The notes beneath the pieces were generated by a model that was not told where the DNA came from, ran no database searches, and was given only the letters and a program-made list of their open reading frames with translations. 64,000 nucleotides of DNA from assembly GCA_003987775.1 (NCBI GenBank), contig RXJD01000011.1:62001-126000 (forward strand), read 5' to 3'. A program made the translations under genes and the position numbers. Below, one piece after another: positions 45,691-52,729 of this stretch. Within the stretch, counting starts at the first letter, position 1. Each line of letters begins with the position of its first letter. Origin of the DNA: Mycobacterium sp. (lineage in GTDB: Bacteria; Actinomycetota; Actinomycetes; Mycobacteriales; Mycobacteriaceae).

Positions 45691-46536
45691 ATGTTGACCA
45701 GGAACCCGATCCGGCTCGACGGTGCTGCGGTGGCGATCACCGGCGGGGCCCGGGGTATCGGGCTCGCCACTGCAAAAGCATTCGCCGCCAACGGGTCCCG
45801 CGTCTTCATCGGTGACCTCGACGCCGACCTGGCCGCCGCGGCCGCCGCCGAGATCGGTGGGCACGGTATGGCCCTGGACGTCCGGTCGCGGCAATCCTTC
45901 GCCACGTTCCTCGATGCCGTGGACGCGTTCGGTACGCCACTGGCGGTGCTGGTCAACAACGCAGGCATCATGCCGGCCGGCCGATTCGCCGACGAAGACG
46001 ACGCAATCACCGACGCGATTCTCGACATCAACACCCGGGGCGTGCTGATCGGAACCAAACTCGCGTTGCCCGGCATGCTGTCCCGGTCGAGCGGCCACAT
46101 CGTCAACGTGAGTTCGTATCTGGGCAAAGTGCCCGCAGCCGGTCTGGCGACCTACTGTGCGAGCAAGCACGCCGTGGTCGGGTTCAGCGAAGCCCTGCGC
46201 GACGAGATCGCCGGCTCCGGAGTCACGGTGTCGGTGGTGCTGCCCTGTGCCGTGCGCACCGAGCTGACCGCGGGAGTCAAGCTGGGTGGCGTACTGCCCA
46301 CGGTCGACCCCGAAGACATTGCGGGCGCGGTGCTACGATCGTGTGCGCACCGGCGCGCCGTCGTCGCGCTGCCCGGCTGGATGCGCGTCTACGAGGCCAC
46401 CGCCGCGGCAGTACCGGACCGGCTGGTCGCCGCTGTGCGTGGCCGCCTCACCCGAGCACGCGTGTTGCGAAATCTGGACACCCAGGCACGTTCCGGATAC
46501 GAAGCGCGGGTGCGGGGCGCGGCAGAAACGCTCTAG
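45691..46536 (+). CDS. Short-chain dehydrogenase/reductase (SDR)
   Basis: 281 residues. TGGARGIG binds the cofactor, NNAGIM and NVSSYLG precede the catalytic YCASK. An alanine-rich stretch after IGDLDAD and a C-terminal extension with VRGRLTRARVLRNLD resemble the SDRs often found beside mycobacterial lipid enzymes. No strong ribosome site precedes ATG 45691. A 272-nt intergenic region, shared with the divergent reductase/desaturase operon, contains two GTTTAAAC palindromes (45474-45481 and 45589-45596) and a 9-of-12 SOS-box-like element at 45513-45528. Substrate unknown. Confidence 0.88.
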   Translation: MLTRNPIRLDGAAVAITGGARGIGLATAKAFAANGSRVFIGDLDADLAAAAAAEIGGHGMALDVRSRQSFATFLDAVDAFGTPLAVLVNNAGIMPAGRFADEDDAITDAILDINTRGVLIGTKLALPGMLSRSSGHIVNVSSYLGKVPAAGLATYCASKHAVVGFSEALRDEIAGSGVTVSVVLPCAVRTELTAGVKLGGVLPTVDPEDIAGAVLRSCAHRRAVVALPGWMRVYEATAAAVPDRLVAAVRGRLTRARVLRNLDTQARSGYEARVRGAAETL

Positions 46537-46593
46537 CAGAAAGGGCCCGGCCGGACCCTTCCGATACCGGTGGTAGCGGAATAAGGTGGTGAC

Positions 46594-48792
46594 ATGACCA
46601 GCCCCGCGGACGGCAGGTACCTGCATACCTGTCCACTGTGTGAAGCCATGTGCGGCTTGGAAATTCGCGTCCAGGACGGCAAAGTCGCCGGAATCCGGGG
46701 CAATCGTGACGACGTGTGGAGTCGCGGGCACATCTGTCCGAAGGGTGCCGCGCTGGGAGCTTTGCACGACGACCCGGACCGGCTCCGTAAACCGATGATC
46801 AAGCTCGACGGTCAGTGGCAGGAGGTCAGTTGGGACGCCGCGTTTCGCCGTTGCACCGAACTGCTGACGCCGGTGATCACCGAATACGGCATCGGCGCTG
46901 TGACGGCGTACACCGGCAATCCGCTGGCACATTCGTTCTCCCTGGCCCGGTACGCGGGGGTGCTGCTGGGCATGTCGGGCATGCCGGTCACCTATTCGCC
47001 CGGCACGGTCGATCAGTGGCCGAAGAACCTCTCGTCACACCTGATGTACGGCGGTTGGTGGAACTTTCCGGTACCCGACATCGCGCGCACCGACCTGCTC
47101 GTCATCATGGGCGCCAACCCCGCGGCGTCGCAGGGATCGCTGCTCGCGGCTCCCGACGTGATGGGACTGATCGACGCGATTCGTCAGCGCGGCAAGGTGA
47201 TCGTGATCGATCCGGTGCGCACCCGCACGGCTGACCACGCCGACGAGTGGCTGCCGATCGTGCCCGGCACCGATGCGGCACTGCTGCTGGCGGTCGCGCA
47301 CACCCTCTTCGCGGAGGGCCTGGTAGCGCCCGGACCGCACGTCGCGGGCGTGGACACCATGCGTCGCGTCGCGGCGGACTGGCCACCGAGCCGGGTCAGT
47401 GCCGTCACCGGTATCGACGAAGAACGCATCCAGACGCTGGCGCGTGAACTGGCCGGCACCGACAAGTCTGTCGTGTACGGCCGCATCGGGTTGTGCAACC
47501 AGGAGTTCGGCAGCCTGGCCAGCTGGCTGGTCGACGTCGTCAACATCCTGACCGGGCATTTCGACACACCGGGTGGCGCGATGTTCCCGCGACCGGCGGC
47601 CTGGTCCATCACCACACAGCCACTGCCCGGCCTGGAGGACGGTGCGCCGGAGTTCGGCCGGTGGAAGACGCGGGTGCGTGGCGCCAAAGAAGTGCTCGGC
47701 CAGGTTCCGGTGTCCTGCCTGGTCGAAGAGATCGCCACCCCGGGAGAGGGTCAGCTCAAGGCGCTGATCACGATCGCCGGCAATCCGGTCCTCTCCTCAC
47801 CCGGCGGGGACAAGCTCGACGAAGCCCTTCCGATGCTCAATGCGATGATCTCCGTTGACAATTGGCTGAACGAGACCACGCGCCACGCCGATGTCATCCT
47901 GCCCGGACTGTCACCGCTCGAGCAGCCGCACCACGACGACCTGGTGCTGCAGTTCGCGATTCGCAGCTTCGCCAACTACTCGGCGCCGGTGTTCGATCCG
48001 GGTGAGCGGCCACACGAGTGGGAGATCCTGATCCGCCTGACCGGGTTGTGCACCGGCACTCCGGCTGAGGATGTCGACGTCGCCGCGATCGACGACGGCT
48101 TCTTCGACTACCTGGCGTTCACCCAGGGACTCGACGGTGCCACCATCCGCCGGCACTACGAGCACGGCGGCCCGGAGCGGATGCTGGATCTGACCCTGCG
48201 CACCGGTCCCTTCGGCGATCGGTACGGCGAGAACCCCGGCGGCCTCTCGCTTGACCTGCTGAAGGCCAATCCCAACGGCATCGATTTCGGGCCGATGGTG
48301 CCACAGCTGCCCGGAATTCTGGGCACCTCGGACAAGAAGATCCGGCTCGCCCCGCAGTACCTGCTCGACGACCTCGCCCGGCTGGCCGCCCGGCTGGAAC
48401 GCCCGGCCGACCCGCTGGTCCTGGTCAACCGACGGCATCTGCGGTCGAACAATTCGTGGCTGCACAACGTGCCGGCGCTGATGAAGGGCCGGGACCGCTG
48501 CACGCTATTGATGCATCCCGCGGACGCGACCCGTTGCCGCATCACCGACCAGGACATCGTCACGGTCAAGTCGGAGTCCGGCGAAATCAAGGTGCCGGTC
48601 GAGATCACCGATGCGATCAAGCCGGGCGTGGTGTCGATGCCGCACGGCTGGGGTCACGACAAGCCCGGCACCCGCCTGGCGGTGGCGAACGGCTCGCCGG
48701 GAGTTAACACCAACGTGCTGTCACCGCCGACACTGCTCGACGAGCCGTCAGGCAACGGGGTGCTGAACGGAATTCCCGTCACCGTTACCTGA
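46594..48792 (+). CDS. Molybdopterin-dependent oxidoreductase (formate dehydrogenase/BisC family)
   Basis: 732 residues. The N-terminal 4Fe-4S site is CPLCEAMC followed by ICPKGAAL. The molybdopterin regions carry NPAASQGS and VIDPVRTRTAD, and the C-terminal dinucleotide-binding domain begins near LVNRRHLRSNNSW. The family resembles M. tuberculosis Rv0197-type oxidoreductases; donor and acceptor are unknown. No maturation genes (mob, moa) are nearby. A ribosome site AAGGTGG precedes the ATG, and the gene follows an SDR by 57 nt. Confidence 0.92.
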   Translation: MTSPADGRYLHTCPLCEAMCGLEIRVQDGKVAGIRGNRDDVWSRGHICPKGAALGALHDDPDRLRKPMIKLDGQWQEVSWDAAFRRCTELLTPVITEYGIGAVTAYTGNPLAHSFSLARYAGVLLGMSGMPVTYSPGTVDQWPKNLSSHLMYGGWWNFPVPDIARTDLLVIMGANPAASQGSLLAAPDVMGLIDAIRQRGKVIVIDPVRTRTADHADEWLPIVPGTDAALLLAVAHTLFAEGLVAPGPHVAGVDTMRRVAADWPPSRVSAVTGIDEERIQTLARELAGTDKSVVYGRIGLCNQEFGSLASWLVDVVNILTGHFDTPGGAMFPRPAAWSITTQPLPGLEDGAPEFGRWKTRVRGAKEVLGQVPVSCLVEEIATPGEGQLKALITIAGNPVLSSPGGDKLDEALPMLNAMISVDNWLNETTRHADVILPGLSPLEQPHHDDLVLQFAIRSFANYSAPVFDPGERPHEWEILIRLTGLCTGTPAEDVDVAAIDDGFFDYLAFTQGLDGATIRRHYEHGGPERMLDLTLRTGPFGDRYGENPGGLSLDLLKANPNGIDFGPMVPQLPGILGTSDKKIRLAPQYLLDDLARLAARLERPADPLVLVNRRHLRSNNSWLHNVPALMKGRDRCTLLMHPADATRCRITDQDIVTVKSESGEIKVPVEITDAIKPGVVSMPHGWGHDKPGTRLAVANGSPGVNTNVLSPPTLLDEPSGNGVLNGIPVTVT

Positions 48793-48800
48793 CGGTTTGC

Positions 48801-48968
48801 CTAAGCTCCTCGGCTGACAACGACTTGATCGGCCGTCGCACGCATCTGGTCGGACAACCGGAGCAGATCGTGCTCGCCCACCCCGTTGGGCAGCGTGTAG
48901 GCCACTTGGCGCAATTCGACGGCGTAGTTGCGCAACTGCTGGCGGAGTCGCGTCTCGATTGTCGGCAT
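48801..48968 (-). CDS. Small conserved-looking 55-residue protein
   Basis: ATG 48968 with TAGGAGC at 5-6 nt opens a 55-codon frame starting MPTIETRLRQQLRNYAVEL and ending QVVVSRGA. The product is amphipathic and mostly helical by eye (heptad-like LRQQLRNYAVELRQV). The stop is 8 nt from the convergent oxidoreductase stop. I do not recognise a family. The strong ribosome site and the fit to the gap argue that it is real; a helical DNA- or protein-binding role would be speculation. Confidence 0.6.
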   Translation of the reverse strand: MPTIETRLRQQLRNYAVELRQVAYTLPNGVGEHDLLRLSDQMRATADQVVVSRGA

Positions 48969-49188
48969 GACGCTCCTAACGGTGGGGACTGGCCCGGGCG
49001 CCCCTCTGATCGGCCGGCCCCCTCGAATCTATGCCGCCTCCTGCCGCATCCGCGAGACGCGCGGAGCGGTGTTTACGAGAGATTGACGGCCTATTTACAG
49101 TCCGTACCCTTCGGCCGCAGGCCAACGACACCCGGGCGACGCGGACGTTGGTTAGCTGACGGCCCGCACCGCGCCCGGCCGCCGCAAC

Positions 49189-49389
49189 TCAGTCGGATTC
49201 CTCCACCTCGTCGTCGAGCACCACGATCTCCTGCTGTTCCTGCCAGTCCGCGGCACTGGCTTCCAGCGGTACTTCGACGGGCTCGGGCTCGTAGTCTTCA
49301 TCCTCTGGTGGCTCCACCGCGGACCGCAGCTGTTCAGCGCCGTCAGCGAAGGGCACGTCGTCGGGGAAGGTGTTGTCGCGCTCGGACAT
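49189..49389 (-). CDS. Acidic 66-residue protein with internal duplication
   Basis: ATG 49389 to 49189 encodes a strongly acidic protein (nearly one third Asp/Glu) with two related segments, [11 protein letters not shown] and [10 protein letters not shown], each preceded by a VP-x motif ([10 protein letters not shown] and [14 protein letters not shown]). Small mycobacterial proteins with repeated VPxADxxEQ motifs are familiar, but I cannot name the function. TAGTTT (forward 49397-49402) ends 8 nt upstream, consistent with a near-leaderless transcript. It is divergent from pknF, so possibly coregulated. The frame stays open upstream, antisense through pknF, without coding character. Confidence 0.7.
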   Translation of the reverse strand: MSERDNTFPDDVPFADGAEQLRSAVEPPEDEDYEPEPVEVPLEASAADWQEQQEIVVLDDEVEESD

Positions 49390-49396
49390 GGACGTC

Positions 49397-49485
49397 AAAC
49401 TACCCGGTGCGCGCCAAGGGGAACGCCCGCTATCCCGGTGCAGGACCCTGTCGTCGGTTTCCGAGATCGTCCTGCGGGCTACTAT
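49397..49485. promoter_or_regulatory. Divergent -10 elements between the acidic protein gene and pknF
   Basis: On the minus strand TAGTTT (49397-49402) serves the acidic-protein gene. On the plus strand TACTAT (49480-49485) ends exactly 7 nt before ATG 49492 of pknF, so pknF is probably leaderless; no ribosome site is present. Both promoters share a 102-nt gap. Confidence 0.5.
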
Positions 49486-49491
49486 GCCGCC

Positions 49492-50880
49492 ATGGCGCTC
49501 GACGAAGGATCGACGTTTGCCGGGTACACCGTCATCAAGCGGCTGGGATCCGGGGGGATGGGCGAGGTCTACCTCGCCAGGCACCCGCGGCTGCCCCGCC
49601 AGGACGCACTCAAGGTCCTCAAGACGGAGGTGACGGCGGACAGCGAGTACCGGGAGCGCTTCCTCCGCGAGGCTGACACCGCGGCCACGCTGTGGCATCC
49701 GCACATCGTGGCGGTGCACGACCGCGGCGAGTCCGATGGTCAGCTGTGGATCGACATGGATTACGTCGACGGCACCGACGCGGGGGAGTTGCTGGAGGAG
49801 CGGTACCCCAACGGCATGCCCGGCCCGGAAGTCGTCGAGATCGTCACCGCGGTCGCCGAGGCGCTCGACTACGCCCACCTGAACAAGCTGCTTCATCGCG
49901 ACGTCAAGCCCGCGAACATCCTGATCGCGCAACCGGAATCGCCGGATCGGCGAATTCTGCTGGCAGACTTCGGGATTGCCGGTCTGGTAGGGGAATCGAC
50001 GGGACTGACCGCGACCAATATGACGGTGGGCACCGTGGCGTATGCGGCACCCGAACAGCTGATGGGCAACGACCTCGACGGCCGGGCCGACCAGTACGCG
50101 CTCGCCGCCTCGGCCTACCAGCTGCTGACCGGAGCGCCGCCGTTTCAGCACTCCAATCCCGCGGTGGTGATCAGCCAGCACCTGAGCGCCTCGCCTCCGG
50201 CCATCAGTCAGCGCAGTCCGGAACTGTCCAACCTGGACCCGGTCTTCGCCAAGGCGCTGGCCAAGGACCCCAAAGATCGTTACCTGAGGTGCATCGACTT
50301 CGCGCGCGCCCTGAGCCACAACCTGGGCGCCGGCGGCGATCCCGATGAGACCAGCCTGTCCATGCCCGCCGTCGCCACCTCGACGCCGAAACGCTCGCTG
50401 CTGCGACCCGCCGTGCTCGTCCCGGCGCTGCTGGGCATCCTGCTGGTGATCGCGGTCGTCTTCGCCCTCCAGGAATATCTGCGCGCGGACAAGGAGGAGC
50501 GCGCAACACCGGCTCCGCAGCCGCCGGCGAGCACGTCGGTACCCGCGTCCACGACAGGAGCAGGTACCGCTACGACGGCGACGCCCGCCCCGGAGATTCC
50601 GGTCGTGGCCATCGGTGCCGATTGCTTCCCGCTCGGCAGCCTCGGCACCACCAAGACCGGCGCGACGGCCTACTGCTCGATGATTCAGGGCACCAGCACC
50701 AGCATCTGGTCACTGACCGAGGGCACCGCGGCCAGTCCGACCGTCAGCCCCACCTTGGAACCGAACGAGACCCCGCCGCCCAGCGAGCAGGAGACACCGG
50801 TTCGGGTCTGCATGGAGCAGACCGGACAGACCCGGCTGCAGTGCCTGCAGGAAATCCGCCGCGGCAACGGCCGGCCCTGA
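49492..50880 (+). CDS. pknF: Ser/Thr protein kinase PknF
   Basis: 462 residues. The start [20 protein letters not shown] and the kinase core closely follow M. tuberculosis PknF, with [29 protein letters not shown] and the activation-loop [10 protein letters not shown] membrane helix lies near residues 306-328, then a Thr/Ser/Pro-rich extracellular stalk. A short cysteine-containing tail with IWSLTEGT and [12 protein letters not shown] also resembles PknF. In M. tuberculosis PknF phosphorylates the FHA-ABC transporter Rv1747 encoded next to it. Here the matching transporter is 1.85 kb downstream, with two genes on the opposite strand between them. Confidence 0.95.
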   Translation: MALDEGSTFAGYTVIKRLGSGGMGEVYLARHPRLPRQDALKVLKTEVTADSEYRERFLREADTAATLWHPHIVAVHDRGESDGQLWIDMDYVDGTDAGELLEERYPNGMPGPEVVEIVTAVAEALDYAHLNKLLHRDVKPANILIAQPESPDRRILLADFGIAGLVGESTGLTATNMTVGTVAYAAPEQLMGNDLDGRADQYALAASAYQLLTGAPPFQHSNPAVVISQHLSASPPAISQRSPELSNLDPVFAKALAKDPKDRYLRCIDFARALSHNLGAGGDPDETSLSMPAVATSTPKRSLLRPAVLVPALLGILLVIAVVFALQEYLRADKEERATPAPQPPASTSVPASTTGAGTATTATPAPEIPVVAIGADCFPLGSLGTTKTGATAYCSMIQGTSTSIWSLTEGTAASPTVSPTLEPNETPPPSEQETPVRVCMEQTGQTRLQCLQEIRRGNGRP

Positions 50881-50883
50881 CGG

Positions 50884-51189
50884 CTAGACGCACCCGCTGA
50901 CCGTGACGCGCCGGCCGACGTTCGCGCAGACGTTGATGTTCGGCGGAGGCGGCGGGGGCGGCGGGTAGTCCTCCGGCAGCGGCGCATAGTCGGCCGGGGG
51001 CGGAACGTAGGGCGCCACGGCGTCGGCGATATTGGTGCACCCGCTGACCGAGATGCGCCGGCCGGCATTGACGCACACGTCGGCCATGGCCGACCCCGAC
51101 GGCTCGACGATGTCGAATACCTCGGGCACCGCGGTGAAGGCCACTGCCGCGAGGGCGAAAGCTCCTGCGGGCCGCTTCCAGGAATCCAT
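50884..51189 (-). CDS. Small secreted protein with duplicated Cys-pair motif
   Basis: 101 residues from ATG 51189, chosen because AAGGAG lies 7 nt upstream. A signal peptide (about residues 1-36, cleavage near SAMA) precedes VCVNAGRRISVSGC; a Tyr/Pro-rich linker follows, and then VCANVGRRVTVSGC, the same motif again at the very C-terminus. Each motif has two cysteines spaced for an internal disulfide. The linker includes a run of eight prolines. Function unknown. It is inserted, on the opposite strand, between pknF and its transporter partner and converges on pknF with a 3-nt gap. Confidence 0.75.
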   Translation of the reverse strand: MDSWKRPAGAFALAAVAFTAVPEVFDIVEPSGSAMADVCVNAGRRISVSGCTNIADAVAPYVPPPADYAPLPEDYPPPPPPPPNINVCANVGRRVTVSGCV

Positions 51190-51235
51190 CCACATCTCCT
51201 TCCGGTGGGCGTTCATCATATTCACGCTGGTGGCG

Positions 51236-52543
51236 TCACACCCGGCGAACGGGCGGCGCCGACCAGCCGCCGGTGATGACCTGAGGCCGCGGCGCGTACA
51301 GCCGCATGGTCACCCCAACCGGTCCGCGCGGAGCGGGTAGCCAGTTGTTCCTGCGGTCCGGCCCAGGGTCGGCGTGCTGGATATAGATATCGAGCGAGCC
51401 GTCGTCGTTGTAGTGCAGGGGATCGCGGTCACCGATCGCGAACCGGTTCAGCTCGTTGCCGACCTGGAACCCCTCGGCGTCGTACATGGTGATCGACCAG
51501 AACGCGTCCACCGGTGGCAATTTGTCAGCGTCGAAGTGGACGACGTAGTCGTTGTCGCCGCTGACGGGTTGGCCGTCGGCATCGGAGGCCAGCAGCGGGT
51601 AGACCGCGTCCTCGGGCGGGTTGGCACCCAGCCCGATCAGGGCCACCACCGCGCGCCGGAAGTAGTTGTTGCCGTAGACGCCCATGCCCTCGCTGAGGTT
51701 GACCCAGCCGTTGACACTGGTCGCGAGCCTCGGTCCGGCCGCCAGCATGTCGGCGAGGGCATCCTTCTTGCCCTGCTCGATCTGTGCGACCTGGTCCTGG
51801 GTGAACCGGTGTGCGTCGAAGGGCTTGCCGCGCTCGATGCCGAGCAGTGTCAGCCGGGCCAGGATGGAGAAGTCGGTCGCATGCGGTGGGTGAACCCGCA
51901 GCAGGTCGGCGGCATAGGTCAGATAGTCGATGGCGCTCATGCCGTTGACGATCCTGAGCGGTTCGGTGGTCACGTCGTAGTTCACGTCCCGTTCGACCGC
52001 AGCCTTCGGCCCGAGTTCAGTGATGTGGAACCCGTCCTGCACCTTGTGCACCGCCGCGTAATCGTCCGGACCATTCGTCTGGGTCCGCCCGATCAGCCAG
52101 ACGTACGCGGTGGGCGCTTGGATGACTCGCGCCGGCGAAGGCAGTTCACCGGTGTATCCCGGACCGGTGATCACCAGGTCCAGCGGGCCGGTGCCGGTGG
52201 TCCGCTTACCGGGGTTGGCGAACACGTCGGACCACATGTCCAGCATCGGCAACATGTAGAAGCGATCGTCGGTGTCGTCGGCGTGCAGCCGAACCGGACC
52301 GTTGCTCAGATCCAGCCACGCGATCGAGTAGAGCGTGTCGAAATTCGGCCGCACCACCGCGCGGAACTCCGCGGCCGGGAACTCCCGCAGGTGAGAGAAC
52401 TGGTTCGGCGGACCGAAACCTGGGCGCGAGCCGGGAGCCGAATTGAACGCCTGCAGCCGGGTGACGTCCATGGTCACCAGCGGGTAGAAATACACGAACG
52501 CTTCGTAGCTCAACGTGCGCAGATCGTCGGATAAGGTGGTCAA
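51236..52543 (-). CDS. DUF1254/DUF1214 protein
   Basis: 435 residues from TTG 52543, which has AAGGAG 5 nt upstream; the frame is open much further, but only antisense to the transporter. The N-terminal half is DUF1254 (YEAFVYFYPLVTMDVTRLQA, RPNFDTLYSIAWLDLS), the C-terminal half DUF1214 (YVVHFDADKLPPVDAFWSITMYD, NRFAIGDRDPL, YIQHADPG). No signal peptide or helix is seen. The family is common in mycobacteria and has no established reaction. It separates pknF from the FHA-ABC gene and faces away from the latter. Confidence 0.9.
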   Translation of the reverse strand: MTTLSDDLRTLSYEAFVYFYPLVTMDVTRLQAFNSAPGSRPGFGPPNQFSHLREFPAAEFRAVVRPNFDTLYSIAWLDLSNGPVRLHADDTDDRFYMLPMLDMWSDVFANPGKRTTGTGPLDLVITGPGYTGELPSPARVIQAPTAYVWLIGRTQTNGPDDYAAVHKVQDGFHITELGPKAAVERDVNYDVTTEPLRIVNGMSAIDYLTYAADLLRVHPPHATDFSILARLTLLGIERGKPFDAHRFTQDQVAQIEQGKKDALADMLAAGPRLATSVNGWVNLSEGMGVYGNNYFRRAVVALIGLGANPPEDAVYPLLASDADGQPVSGDNDYVVHFDADKLPPVDAFWSITMYDAEGFQVGNELNRFAIGDRDPLHYNDDGSLDIYIQHADPGPDRRNNWLPAPRGPVGVTMRLYAPRPQVITGGWSAPPVRRV

Positions 52544-52656
52544 GTTCTCTCCTTGGGGCCCGATTCGCCAGAGGCTTGAAGGATAGAGCTCAACGGATCG
52601 AAATGTCAGCGTTCGCAGCGGCTTCGGGGGCCACCGCGTGCGGCTGGCAGGCCCCG

Positions 52657-52721
52657 CCCGGTTACACACCCGGTTACATATGACGTCCTGCTTCTTTAGT
52701 TGGCGTCCCTGCCGATAAAGT
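52657..52721 (+). promoter_or_regulatory. Direct repeat and -10 element before the FHA-ABC gene
   Basis: CCCGGTTACA occurs twice with a 12-nt period (52657-52666 and 52669-52678), placing two GTTAC cores 7 nt apart in direct orientation. This layout is typical of response regulators such as MtrA or PhoP. TAAAGT (52716-52721) ends 9 nt before ATG 52730 and could be the -10 of a nearly leaderless transcript. Confidence 0.4.
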
Positions 52722-52729
52722 TGGTTGCG

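Noticed and set aside
49122..49151. CCAACG/CGTTGG hairpin downstream of the acidic small protein
   Set aside because: The stem is only 6 bp with an 18-nt loop; too weak to call a terminator.
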